Shown one piece after another: positions 1 through 7,424 of a stretch of DNA of 64,000 nt. Below the pieces are notes generated by a model. It worked only from the letters and a program-made list of their open reading frames with translations, did no database searches and was not told the DNA's origin. Each line of letters opens with the position of its first letter. Position 1 is the stretch's first letter. A program made the translations under genes and the position numbers. The stretch spans positions 1-64,000 of the forward strand of contig CACFBG010000003.1 in assembly GCA_902564535.1 (NCBI GenBank), in the 5' to 3' direction. This DNA comes from an uncultured Prochlorococcus sp. Its GTDB lineage: Bacteria; Cyanobacteriota; Cyanobacteriia; PCC-6307; Cyanobiaceae.

Positions 1-796
1 ACCCAACTAATTGTTGGCGTAGAATCATTTCCACAGATTGGCTCCACCCTTCTGCATTTGGAGCAGGAGCCAATATAAACTTGCCAGATTTAATTTCTTT
101 TATAAAGCAATTATTGGGCCCTTGAGGACTTGGAACAACAATAGATATATTGGCGATTTCCAATAAAGAACGATCATTTGGTGAGTCCCCTAGGCCAATA
201 ACCTTGATATTTGGTTTCTTCATAATGCCTTTTAACTTATTAATAGCTTGTCCTTTGCCGCTTCTTTTATCTATTAAGTGGCTCATTCTATTGCCTTGAA
301 CGACATCTAAACCATAAATTAATGATATTTTCTGTAATTCTTTTAAGGCATTCTTAGAAGGATTAAGGAATGGAACGCTCCATAATCTTGCTACAGCTAG
401 TTCAATTTCAGCTCCTTTTAACCCTGTTAGTCGTGTGATCTCAGAATGACTAAGATCTTCAAAGGGAAAAAGCTCTTCGCCTATTTGTTTGCTTAATTTA
501 ATTAGGAATGGTTTTAATTCATCATGTGTTTTTCCTAATGCATATTCACTTATTCCATATAAGTCTTTATTAATTCCATATATTGCCCCACCATTTTCTA
601 CAATATATGGACTTGAAAGACCCAGCTTACTTCTAAAGTTTTCAACTTCAGCAGCCGTTTTACTGGTACAAGGGATTAAATTTATTCCTTCTTTAATTAT
701 CCATTTTAAGGTTTTAATGGCAGGTTCAATATCATAATTATGATCCATTAAAGTCCCATCAAGATCTGTTACTATCCATATACTATCTTTTAGCAT
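1..796 (-). CDS. Glucosyl/mannosyl-3-phosphoglycerate phosphatase, 3' end cut by window
   Basis: HAD-superfamily (type IIB) phosphatase. It probably removes phosphate from glucosyl-3-phosphoglycerate to give the compatible solute glucosylglycerate. The reading frame opens with MLKDSIWIVTDLDGT, which holds the HAD motif I DLDGT; later come a KGQA block and the metal-binding GLGDSPND motif. About 265 residues are visible before the left edge, so the C-terminus is missing. The ATG shares its A with the stop of the upstream GH13 gene (TAATG), which fixes the start and implies translational coupling. GpgS lies just beyond that gene, which favours glucosyl over mannosyl substrate. This substrate choice is inferred from context. 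Confidence 0.85.
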   Translation of the reverse strand, partial: MLKDSIWIVTDLDGTLMDHNYDIEPAIKTLKWIIKEGINLIPCTSKTAAEVENFRSKLGLSSPYIVENGGAIYGINKDLYGISEYALGKTHDELKPFLIKLSKQIGEELFPFEDLSHSEITRLTGLKGAEIELAVARLWSVPFLNPSKNALKELQKISLIYGLDVVQGNRMSHLIDKRSGKGQAINKLKGIMKKPNIKVIGLGDSPNDRSLLEIANISIVVPSPQGPNNCFIKEIKSGKFILAPAPNAEGWSQSVEMILRQQLVG

Positions 797-2547
797 TATT
801 TGTACACCTCATTTCTCCTGATCCATACTACTGAATATGGGTTGATTTCTACATTTGATGCATTTATTATTTTTTCTGATAGATAATCTTTCCATTCAAT
901 ATTGTCATTATGGTTGACTCTAATTCCTAATTCTTCCAAAGAAAATCTATATAACTTACTAGTAAAATTATGAATTACCCAAACCCTATCTTCTCTTTCT
1001 CCTCTGCATATAGCAACAATACCACTGCAGGATACGCTTATATGTCTCATTTGAGATGATGGATGAAAAGCTTTTAATTGACTACGAGTTTTCATCGCAA
1101 ATTGAAGAAACTTAAGGTTCTTACTGGCAAATGATTTTGGATTATTTAAATTATTAAAGAGATCATAAGCGTCAAATTTCTTTCTATTTATATCTCTTCG
1201 CTGACCAGTCTTCTTAAATGTTTCTAGATCATTTTCGCAAGCCAAAAGAGCTTGCAAATAAAAAGCCGGAATACCAGGAAGGGCCATAACAAATAGTTGA
1301 CTTAAAATAAAACGATCTGTTTGCAAAGAATTCCTCTCGTTGCTTTTACTTTTCATTGCGCTCCACCAACTTATATTTAACTCGTAAGGCTCTTCTTCCC
1401 CTTCAGGTAAAGTCCTATGACTAATTAAGCCTCCTCTTTTCTCGCATTCAGATAAAAGATTTTTAATGCGCACATCACTCATCAAACCTTTTAAAGGTAT
1501 CAGCCCAACTCCGTCATGACAGGAGGTGAAATTCAGTAAGGCTGTATTACGAGGCAGACGCTTCCAAGCCTTCAACCATTTATTAAGTAAGTCAGTCTTT
1601 TGACTGATAATCGCTTCAAGAATTAAAGGAGGTAGAGGAAAATTATATGCAATATTCGCTTCGTCAGCAGTTATTAGATAGGAAAGATTATCTTTTTCCG
1701 GAACATTCGTTTCTGTAACTAGGACACCATCTTTTAGTAGATTATTAAGCATAATCCGTATTATCTTGATAATCTTATGTGCTTTCTTATCATTAATGCA
1801 GCGTCCACCTGACCTTTTCCATATAAATCCAACGGCATCTAGCCTTAACCAACTTATACCATTTTCTATATATAGAGCTATAAGTTTTAGATATTCTAGT
1901 AGGAGATTCGGTTCTGCCCAATTCACATCAATTTGATCAGGACCAAAAGTAGTCCATACATCCCTGGGTCCATGTATTGTTTGGATGGTTTTAAAAAGAG
2001 ATGTATTCCTTGGCCTAAAGACATTTTCCCAATTATCTTTTTTGGATGGTGATAATATATATTTTGAACCTGGTTCTTTATCTTTTACAAAATCTTCAAC
2101 CCATTGGTGTCTTGAGGAAATATGATTGAGTACAATATCACCCATTAATTTTCTTTTTTTGCTGATTTTTTTTAAATCTTCCCAGTCTCCAAATGACTTA
2201 TCAATTGTCGTATGACTAGACACAGCAAAACCACCGTCACTAGTTGAATAAAGGAAGGGTAAAATATGAACTATTGAAGACAAATTACCAATATAACTTA
2301 TTATTAAGTCATAAAGAATGTTTAAGGAAGGTTTGTCTGAAGAATAAATAGAATCTGGATATGTAATTAAAACTACAGAGGAAGAATCCCAGAGGTGATA
2401 GTTAGAATCATTTTTTCTGCTTAAGGTTGAATTCTCTTCTGAAATCTGCATCAATTGCGACAATAATAATTCGATATCTTCGGCAGATTGGTCCTGATAA
2501 ATTTCCTTAAGCAGTTGTCTGAGATGGTCACTGTGAAAATCCTTCAA
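796..2547 (-). CDS. GH13 sucrose/glucosylglycerate phosphorylase-like protein
   Basis: Cytoplasmic glycoside hydrolase family 13 enzyme of 583 residues, close to the sucrose phosphorylase-like group (GH13_18). All four GH13 blocks are visible: DIVLNH (137-142), WLRLDAVG with nucleophile D237, LVTETNV with acid/base E279, and TSCHD (H344-D345). There is no signal peptide. It is coupled to the HAD phosphatase by a TAATG overlap and is divergent from gpgS. That context suggests phosphorolysis or turnover of glucosylglycerate or sucrose rather than starch cleavage. The exact acceptor cannot be read from the sequence. The 75-base gap to gpgS should carry both promoters. Confidence 0.82.
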   Translation of the reverse strand: MKDFHSDHLRQLLKEIYQDQSAEDIELLLSQLMQISEENSTLSRKNDSNYHLWDSSSVVLITYPDSIYSSDKPSLNILYDLIISYIGNLSSIVHILPFLYSTSDGGFAVSSHTTIDKSFGDWEDLKKISKKRKLMGDIVLNHISSRHQWVEDFVKDKEPGSKYILSPSKKDNWENVFRPRNTSLFKTIQTIHGPRDVWTTFGPDQIDVNWAEPNLLLEYLKLIALYIENGISWLRLDAVGFIWKRSGGRCINDKKAHKIIKIIRIMLNNLLKDGVLVTETNVPEKDNLSYLITADEANIAYNFPLPPLILEAIISQKTDLLNKWLKAWKRLPRNTALLNFTSCHDGVGLIPLKGLMSDVRIKNLLSECEKRGGLISHRTLPEGEEEPYELNISWWSAMKSKSNERNSLQTDRFILSQLFVMALPGIPAFYLQALLACENDLETFKKTGQRRDINRKKFDAYDLFNNLNNPKSFASKNLKFLQFAMKTRSQLKAFHPSSQMRHISVSCSGIVAICRGEREDRVWVIHNFTSKLYRFSLEELGIRVNHNDNIEWKDYLSEKIINASNVEINPYSVVWIRRNEVYK

Positions 2548-2622
2548 GAATCAATTCTTTAAGTACTCTTTAAAGTAAGGATCTTCTAAAAGGCTTACAG
2601 GTAATGTCTCGCTTACTACAAA

Positions 2623-3861
2623 ATGGACTTCCAACAGGATTTAATTACGTCAATTCATGACTATGGGGTTTTTTCTGATTCCTTGGAGGGAATGAGAAAA
2701 GGCCTATCAGAAAAAGCAACATCACTTTTAATACCTTGTCTTTATGAGGAATTTGAAAGGCCCGCATTAAATCAAATCAAGGAAGTCTTACAAGAATTAG
2801 AAGGACTCCATCAATTGGTCATAGCTCTTTCTGCAGACTCAATAGATGAAGTTAATAACGCGAAAAAGTTTTTTAGGGGTATGCCTTTCCCTGTCCATAT
2901 CCAATGGACAAATGGGCCTTCAGTGAAAGAACTTTTAAAATCTCAAGAAGAGAAAAATGGTCTAGACTTATTAGTTCCTCCGGGGAAAGGTTGGGCTGTT
3001 TGGCAGGGACTAGGAGTTGCGACTAAATCTTCAGAAGTTATAGGTTTATTTGATGCAGATATTAAAACCTTTAAGCCTTCTTATCCAGCCAGAATGTTAC
3101 CCCCTTTGTTAGACCCTTCTTACGGGATTTCATACGTAAAAGCTTTTTACAGCAGATTATCTTTAGAGAATCATTCTTTACAAGGTCGAGCAACTCGATT
3201 ATTTGTTGGCCCACTTCTTACAAGCCTTGAAAAGATATTGGGTGGAGGACCCTTCTTAAAATACCTTCAGGCATTTAGGTATCCTTTGGCGGGAGAATTT
3301 GCATTTACTCAAACTCTTGCTTTGAATTTAAGAATACCTTGTGATTGGGGATTAGAGATTGGTCTCTTGTCGGAGATATATCGACATGTAAGGACAAATC
3401 GAATAGCTCAAGTAGATTTAGGCATTTTTGATCATAAGCATAAGGAAATAGGTGATTCTATGAATAATGGATTACAAAGGATGTGTTGCGAGATCTTTTC
3501 AACAATACTTAGAGGGCTTATGGAACATCAATCTCAAAGCCTCACTAATGATCAGATTTCTACTCTACAAGTTTTATATAGCCGTATAGGAGAGGATAGA
3601 GTTAAGCAATTTGGTCTGGATTCTGTTATAAATCATCTCCCATATAATAGACATCTTGAGGAGATGGCAGTTCAAAAATTCGCCTGTTTAATTAAATCAA
3701 CAGCAGGTGCTTTTTTGAATACTCCGATTACTAAACAACTTCCTGCTTGGTCACGAGTTATTTCATGTGATAGTAGATTTCAAGATGATTTGATTGAAGC
3801 AGGTCATTGTCATTCATCTCAACTAAAATTATTTGGTCAGAATAAATTAATAACAGCTTAA
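2623..3861 (+). CDS. gpgS: Glucosyl-3-phosphoglycerate synthase
   Basis: Family GT81 glycosyltransferase (412 residues). It transfers glucose from an NDP-glucose to 3-phosphoglycerate, the first step of glucosylglycerate synthesis. Visible features are the nucleotide-binding start of a GT-A fold (LVIALSADS near 65-73), the GKGWAVWQG loop (121-129) and the metal-binding DAD triad at 144-146 (GLFDADIK). Length fits the family. It is divergent from the GH13 phosphorylase-like gene and the HAD phosphatase, which together form a complete two-step pathway plus a likely turnover enzyme. Glucosylglycerate is known as a nitrogen-free osmolyte of marine picocyanobacteria. Confidence 0.9.
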   Translation: MDFQQDLITSIHDYGVFSDSLEGMRKGLSEKATSLLIPCLYEEFERPALNQIKEVLQELEGLHQLVIALSADSIDEVNNAKKFFRGMPFPVHIQWTNGPSVKELLKSQEEKNGLDLLVPPGKGWAVWQGLGVATKSSEVIGLFDADIKTFKPSYPARMLPPLLDPSYGISYVKAFYSRLSLENHSLQGRATRLFVGPLLTSLEKILGGGPFLKYLQAFRYPLAGEFAFTQTLALNLRIPCDWGLEIGLLSEIYRHVRTNRIAQVDLGIFDHKHKEIGDSMNNGLQRMCCEIFSTILRGLMEHQSQSLTNDQISTLQVLYSRIGEDRVKQFGLDSVINHLPYNRHLEEMAVQKFACLIKSTAGAFLNTPITKQLPAWSRVISCDSRFQDDLIEAGHCHSSQLKLFGQNKLITA

Positions 3862-3883
3862 TTCTTGCAACAACCCTTAAAAA

Positions 3884-4036
3884 ATGAATCAGTTAGCTTT
3901 TCCCCGCAGCATCATTCATTTCATAGGAAGAAAACTAGCCCTACCAAAATTTAGAAAAGTCGACCCAATTACTGACCAGGAAATAATCGACCTGGTTGAT
4001 TCGTTTGAGAACTTCAATGGACCAACAAGGAACTAA
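3884..4036 (+). CDS. Small hypothetical protein (50 aa)
   Basis: Short ATG-initiated frame beginning MNQLAFPRSIIHFIGRK and ending FNGPTRN. The N-terminal half is basic and hydrophobic. The second half is acidic (DPITDQEIIDLVDSFE) and probably helical. No family is recognised. It is the first of a run of tiny co-directional genes that continues to 5492. No clear Shine-Dalgarno sequence is visible. It could be a spurious frame, but its composition and the compact run favour a gene. Confidence 0.55.
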   Translation: MNQLAFPRSIIHFIGRKLALPKFRKVDPITDQEIIDLVDSFENFNGPTRN

Positions 4037-4093
4037 ACCGTTGCTTTTAATTGGGCAAGGGCAAATAGAATAAAGAGAAAGGCTGCTTGATTT

Positions 4094-4345
4094 ATGAGAC
4101 GCTTCCTAATCTCAGCTCTAACGGGTTTGACGCTTCTTTTGGCAATAGTGCCAACGGCTATTGCTTACCCAGAAGATCAATTTAACGAATGTATGATTGC
4201 GGCAAAGGCTAACCCTTCATTAGTGGGTGTTTCTGAAAGTTTTGTAGAAGGCTTCTGTGACTGTGCTTTGACAGCCATATTGGATGAAGGGAAAAATGAT
4301 GTGGCCTCAGCTAATAAGTGCGCTAAAGAAACCTTGAATCAATAG
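4094..4345 (+). CDS. Small secreted cysteine-containing protein
   Basis: An 83-residue protein with a clear N-terminal signal peptide: MRRF, then a hydrophobic run of about 18 residues ending AIA-YPED near residue 24. The mature part is acidic and has four cysteines (33, 55, 57 and 76 or nearby), including a CDC pair, so disulphides or a bound ligand in the periplasm are possible. No family is recognised. It sits in the tiny-gene run, 11 bases before the next frame. Confidence 0.72.
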   Translation: MRRFLISALTGLTLLLAIVPTAIAYPEDQFNECMIAAKANPSLVGVSESFVEGFCDCALTAILDEGKNDVASANKCAKETLNQ

Positions 4346-4356
4346 GGCAAATAATT

Positions 4357-4461
4357 ATGCGCTTTATAAATCCAATTGATGTCTTCAAAAAGTGGTTCCT
4401 CAATAAGTTGGTTCCCTATATTGAGGGGACAAAGAAAAAACAAGAAAAGAAGGAGGACTAA
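4357..4461 (+). CDS. Tiny basic hypothetical protein (34 aa)
   Basis: ATG frame MRFINPIDVFKKWFLNKL followed by a lysine/glutamate-rich tail (KKKQEKKED). It could form an amphipathic helix lying on a membrane. It follows the secreted protein after 11 bases and precedes the next tiny gene by 11 bases. This close even spacing is the main support. Function unknown. Confidence 0.5.
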   Translation: MRFINPIDVFKKWFLNKLVPYIEGTKKKQEKKED

Positions 4462-4472
4462 GAGATCTAATT

Positions 4473-4628
4473 ATGAACCTGATCGAGTTAGACAAGAAAG
4501 CTGTCCTACTAGTACAGAAGCGACTTGGACTTAGCAACTATGGAATAGTCAACCTTAGTTGGGTCTTTGGTTTTGCAGTAGGAGTTATCGCAACTCTGAT
4601 TCTGCATTGGCTCTTCTCTCCTCATTAA
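4473..4628 (+). CDS. Small single-span membrane protein (51 aa)
   Basis: The frame begins MNLIELDKKAVLLVQKRL and has one hydrophobic segment (about residues 27-48, VNLSWVFGFAVGVIATLILH). It ends in SPH. A purine-rich stretch (aaggaggacta) lies about 17 bases upstream, around the previous stop. The next gene starts two bases after this stop. No family is recognised. A membrane-associated role is inferred only from the predicted helix. Confidence 0.6.
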   Translation: MNLIELDKKAVLLVQKRLGLSNYGIVNLSWVFGFAVGVIATLILHWLFSPH

Positions 4629-4630
4629 TC

Positions 4631-4738
4631 ATGCGCCGATTTCTCCTTACATTTTTCTACACTTACCAAAGAGGCATCGCAGCAGCGGACTTCTATGAGG
4701 AACCAATAGGTGATGATTTCATCTACCCAGATTGGTAA
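4631..4738 (+). CDS. Tiny hypothetical protein (35 aa)
   Basis: ATG frame MRRFLLTFFYTYQRGIAAAD with an acidic, aromatic tail (DFYEEPIGDDFIYPDW). It begins two bases after the previous stop. Its own stop overlaps the next ATG by one base (TAATG at 4736-4740). That tight coupling is the best evidence that it is translated. No family recognised. Confidence 0.55.
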   Translation: MRRFLLTFFYTYQRGIAAADFYEEPIGDDFIYPDW

Positions 4739-4938
4739 TGAATTTTGCTGATAATTACGCCCGATTATTTGTCGTTATGAGCGTTCTAGGTTTCGAAGCA
4801 GCGAATACTTATTTCGCTAAGGCTGAAATTATTGGAGGGATACTCCCAAACCTCATTGCCTTTGTTTTGTTTCTACTCGCTATTGGCTATTTTTTGTTTA
4901 CGGGCCCCTTATTTGGTACAGGTAAAAAGGATGGATAA
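4738..4938 (+). CDS. Small membrane protein (66 aa)
   Basis: The start is taken at the ATG in the TAATG overlap with the preceding gene; an in-frame TTG two codons upstream is less likely. The sequence MNFADNYARLFVVMSVLGFEA is followed by a strong transmembrane segment (about residues 34-56, ILPNLIAFVLFLLAIGYFLF). A glycine/lysine tail (GTGKKDG) follows. There is one good span and possibly a second weaker one at the N-terminus. The last 8 bases overlap the next gene. No family recognised with confidence. Confidence 0.65.
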   Translation: MNFADNYARLFVVMSVLGFEAANTYFAKAEIIGGILPNLIAFVLFLLAIGYFLFTGPLFGTGKKDG

Positions 4939-5053
4939 CTGGCCAACTGTTGAAGCCGCTAATCGAGCAGTAGGGACTGTCGGTTTGCTTCTATTTGCAG
5001 GAACTACTGCTTACCTGGTTTGGCAATTCAAAAGGTTTTTTGGAAAGCAATAA
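4931..5053 (+). CDS. Small single-span membrane protein (40 aa)
   Basis: ATG frame MDNWPTVEAANRAVGTVGLL with a hydrophobic segment (about residues 15-31) and a basic end (QFKRFFGKQ), giving a positive-inside C-terminus. It overlaps the previous gene by 8 bases in another frame. A longer reading of the same frame starts at 4832 but lies over the previous gene, so the internal ATG is preferred. Its shape resembles the single-helix subunits common in photosynthetic membranes, but no named subunit is recognised. Confidence 0.6.
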   Translation: MDNWPTVEAANRAVGTVGLLLFAGTTAYLVWQFKRFFGKQ

Positions 5054-5107
5054 AGATCAGTGACTCTTACCTCTCATAGACAACACAAGATTTACCTCGC
5101 AGCAACA

Positions 5108-5224
5108 ATGGGATATGGACTTGGTTCAGATGATCCTGAAGAGATCGCTTACTACAACAAAATCAAAGCAGATATCAATCAGGACAAGAAAAACAGAAAT
5201 TTGGGAATACCCAGGGAGGACTAA
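5108..5224 (+). CDS. Tiny hydrophilic protein (38 aa, or 54 aa from an upstream GTG)
   Basis: The frame MGYGLGSDDPEEIAYYNKIK ends in GIPRED. It is acidic and tyrosine-rich at the start, then lysine-rich. An in-frame GTG at 5060 would add MTLTSHRQHKIYLAAT. The stop overlaps the next ATG by one base (TAATG at 5222-5226), which supports translation. No family recognised. Confidence 0.55.
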   Translation: MGYGLGSDDPEEIAYYNKIKADINQDKKNRNLGIPRED

Positions 5225-5352
5225 TGCGTTACTTCTGGCCTATTGCTCGGATCGTTTTTTGCCCGCTCACAATCCTGTTTATTTATCTCACCGTCACTGA
5301 GCCACCATCAGATAAGCAAGAGCAAAGCAGTAGCTATTCTGTTCTTGATTGA
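5224..5352 (+). CDS. Small single-span membrane protein (42 aa)
   Basis: Starts at the ATG of the TAATG overlap with the previous frame. The sequence MRYFWPIARIVFCPLTILFI runs into one hydrophobic span (about residues 8-24) and a polar serine-rich tail (SSSYSVLD). No family recognised. A GC-rich hairpin with a T-run follows directly. Confidence 0.5.
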   Translation: MRYFWPIARIVFCPLTILFIYLTVTEPPSDKQEQSSSYSVLD

Positions 5353-5364
5353 CAGTCGACTTTC

Positions 5365-5389
5365 AAGGGGCCAACTCAGGTCCCTTTTT
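5365..5389 (+). terminator. Possible intrinsic terminator inside the tiny-gene run
   Basis: The stem AAGGGGCC / GGTCCCTT contains one G-T wobble and a six-base loop, and is followed by TTTTT. It lies just downstream of the 5224-5352 frame and just before the 32-residue frame, so it may end the run early. Confidence 0.45.
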
Positions 5390-5393
5390 AATC

Positions 5394-5492
5394 ATGCCTA
5401 TCAACAAACCAATTCCAGATTCTGTTGCTCGCTTTTGGCAAAAGCAGCTTCAAAGAATCAGAGAAATCATCGTTAGACCTCCTAGTAAATAG
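5394..5492 (+). CDS. Tiny basic hypothetical protein (32 aa)
   Basis: ATG frame MPINKPIPDSVARFWQKQLQ ending RPPSK. It is strongly basic and could form one amphipathic helix. It begins only five bases after a terminator-like T-run, which weakens the case. A better terminator follows at 5559. No family recognised. Confidence 0.4.
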   Translation: MPINKPIPDSVARFWQKQLQRIREIIVRPPSK

Positions 5493-5558
5493 AACAGGAC
5501 TTGTTGTTGTTTGAGGGTTTTGATTCTGCTTGCTTGTCATAGGTCATCCTTCAAAGAA

Positions 5559-5585
5559 GAGGCGCCTTCTAGCCTCGATTTTTGC
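5559..5585 (+). terminator. Intrinsic terminator closing the tiny-gene run
   Basis: The stem GAGGC / GCCTC has an eight-base loop and is followed by GATTTTT on the plus strand. It lies 66 bases after the last tiny frame. Confidence 0.55.
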
Positions 5586-5606
5586 AACTTATACCCTCAG
5601 ATCCCT

Positions 5607-5780
5607 TTATCCATAAGCCCCATATTTTGATCTTTTAGCGATAGCAGCCCTACATTTCAGCTCGTTTAACTCCTTGAGTGAAATCGTCTCGGAATGGGCT
5701 TCAAGGTGACGTTCAACCGCTTCTCGCTCTCGCTTGGTCAAGGTCTTGCCTGAATGAATTAATTGGTTAATAGTTCTCAT
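5607..5780 (-). CDS. Small basic hypothetical protein (57 aa)
   Basis: The frame opens at the internal ATG (MRTINQLIHSGKTLTKRERE). The upstream extension to 5840 would read through a terminator hairpin, so the shorter start is preferred. The protein is rich in K, R and E and predicted to be helical (LTKREREAVERHLEAHSE). It may bind nucleic acid, but no family is recognised. It lies downstream of another small minus-strand gene. Confidence 0.5.
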   Translation of the reverse strand: MRTINQLIHSGKTLTKREREAVERHLEAHSETISLKELNELKCRAAIAKRSKYGAYG

Positions 5781-5810
5781 CGTGAATCTGTGATGGTGGT
5801 TTTGCGCATA

Positions 5811-5834
5811 AAAAAAGAGGCCAGTCTTGGCCTC
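5811..5834 (-). terminator. Intrinsic terminator on the minus strand
   Basis: Perfect 7-bp stem (GAGGCCA / TGGCCTC) with a four-base loop. Read on the minus strand it is followed by six T residues. It ends transcription from the small gene at 5902-6063. Confidence 0.75.
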
Positions 5835-5901
5835 TCTCATCGGTGCAAATGATTGGTTGATCTCTCAGCTTTTAACGTCCTCAGTGAGCTTGGACGAAAC
5901 C

Positions 5902-6063
5902 TTATGGGTTGTAATTCACGCCGATCTCTCTAAGCAGCCGTTCGTACTGGCTGAGTGAAATCCCCATGGAAGCTGCTTTGGCTTCTCGAACAAAGACATT
6001 GCTCAAATCAGAGGCCTGCCTTAAGGGATCGATCGATCGATCGTGATTGGTCTGATTATTCAT
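5902..6063 (-). CDS. Small hypothetical protein (53 aa)
   Basis: The minus-strand frame MNNQTNHDRSIDPLRQASDL ends in GVNYNP. A helical middle (VFVREAKAASMGISLSQYERLLREIG) resembles the short helical segments of small regulatory or DNA-binding proteins, but no family is assigned. It carries a GATC tandem repeat (6027-6043) that encodes DRSID. A strong terminator lies 68 bases downstream and a structured leader lies upstream (6117-6163). Confidence 0.6.
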   Translation of the reverse strand: MNNQTNHDRSIDPLRQASDLSNVFVREAKAASMGISLSQYERLLREIGVNYNP

Positions 6064-6116
6064 AAGTAGTTTTAGTGGTTTGATTTCAGTTCTTCTTTTA
6101 TCTGCTTCTAGGTACC

Positions 6117-6163
6117 TGGTGCCGGCTCATCCCTCGACTTCGTCGAATCATGAGCTATCACCA
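6117..6163. ncRNA. Candidate nested hairpin (structured RNA or leader)
   Basis: Three stacked stems are visible. The outer stem is TGGTG/CACCA (6117-6121 with 6159-6163), the middle is GCTCAT/ATGAGC (6125-6130 with 6150-6155), and the inner is TCGAC/GTCGA with a three-base loop (6134-6146). It lies 54 bases upstream of the minus-strand gene at 6063 and would form part of its leader. No known family is recognised. Confidence 0.4.
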
Positions 6164-6201
6164 CTATTTCCAATTGAAAAAGAAAGTGGATTTAAGACGT
6201 A

Positions 6202-6258
6202 ATTGATGAAGAAGGAGGAGAACTCGATCTCGCTCGTTCTCTGCTCCTCATAATCAAT
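6202..6258. other. Imperfect long hairpin in the gap before tRNA-Thr
   Basis: The gap 6064-6503 holds no convincing gene. Besides the nested hairpin it contains this imperfect stem: ATTGAT/ATCAAT outside, then GAGGAG/CTCCTC and GAGAAC/GTTCTC as partly competing pairs. One copy of the cyanobacterial octamer GCGATCGC lies at 6378-6385. The region looks less AT-rich than neighbouring spacers. Confidence 0.35.
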
Positions 6259-6503
6259 ACGCTTTAAAGGGAGATGGAAGTCTTCAATCTTGTCGTCTTC
6301 CCCCGTGTCTTAGGGTAGATTTTCAAAACCCTAGTCTTTGCAAGGGGACTCAAAGGGCCAAAAAGTGGACTTTTGAGCGATCGCAGCACTCCCTAGAAGT
6401 GGTTTGGCAAAGCACAAAGATTGGTCTACATTCTTTGTGCGTCAAGCAGATCAGCTGGCTTAACAGGTATGAGCGGTGAGGCCAACCCGGCCCACCTTCA
6501 AAA

Positions 6504-6575
<72 letters not shown>

Positions 6576-6650
6576 TATTCCCTTCCATTTATTGGAGAAA
6601 CTGATCATACAAAGTAGAGAGTAATTCAAAATTCCATTAAAATCTAAAAA

Positions 6651-7376
6651 TTAAATAACCTTCGTTTTCTTCTTTAGGAAAGTATTCAATAAACCTATCC
6701 CAAATATGATTAGAGCAGAAATTATTAATATGAACAGATAAGGCCCTTGAACAACATCTACCTCTCCGTTTATAACCTGACTAAAACTAACCCCCTTAAG
6801 TTTATTTAATGTATGCCCACCTGCAACAAATGGGATGTCTGAAATTAATATGCTTAAGATTAGGGCTGGCATAAATTGCTTCCAGGATAATTTCGTTAAT
6901 CCAACTGCATAACAAACAAAATCAAACCATGAAGTCATTAAAAAACCAGTCATCAAGAAGAAATTATGCTCTAAATATTTCTGGCTAATATTTTCAACTC
7001 GCTTCATTTGTTTAGGGCCCAAAATTTTCTTAACAAAACCTCTACCAAATTTCCGAGAAATAAAGAAGGAAGCCGAGCAAGAAAGAAAATCAGAAATAAA
7101 CATAAGAATTAATCCCGCTTGAATTCCATATACATAACCCGCAATTACAGCACAATAAGTGCCCGGTATAATAGGTATCACTATACTAATTGATCTCAAA
7201 AGAAGAATTAAAGCAGCAATAATAAACCCCTGATTATCAACTTTCGCTTGAGTGTTTTCGATAAGGTTATTTATCCAATCAAGATCAAATACTTGATAAC
7301 TAAAAATTAAAAATAAAATTAAAAATGCTAATAAAATATATTCAAAAATAGTTTTTTCATTATGAACCTTTTTCAT
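6651..7376 (-). CDS. VTT/DedA-family (TVP38/TMEM64-like) membrane protein
   Basis: A 241-residue polytopic membrane protein with about six hydrophobic segments. The central domain is typical of the VTT (SNARE-associated Golgi protein/DedA) family: a PIIPGTYCAVIAGYVYG stretch near residues 71-87, then a FISRKFGRG motif near 105-113. These proteins are thought to work in lipid or undecaprenyl-phosphate flipping and membrane homeostasis. The start MKKVHNEK is a good basic leader to the first span. It lies 48 bases downstream of the GH13 gene on the same strand. Confidence 0.8.
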   Translation of the reverse strand: MKKVHNEKTIFEYILLAFLILFLIFSYQVFDLDWINNLIENTQAKVDNQGFIIAALILLLRSISIVIPIIPGTYCAVIAGYVYGIQAGLILMFISDFLSCSASFFISRKFGRGFVKKILGPKQMKRVENISQKYLEHNFFLMTGFLMTSWFDFVCYAVGLTKLSWKQFMPALILSILISDIPFVAGGHTLNKLKGVSFSQVINGEVDVVQGPYLFILIISALIIFGIGLLNTFLKKKTKVI

Positions 7377-7424
7377 GGATTTTTTGTTCTAAAGATGTTG
7401 AGGGGAAAATTTAATCCCTTAACT

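Noticed and set aside
489-737. 82-codon plus-strand frame
   Set aside because: Antisense to the HAD phosphatase, whose motifs are clear on the minus strand.
6378-6385. Single GCGATCGC octamer (HIP1)
   Set aside because: One copy in a 64-kb window is not informative; no array is present.
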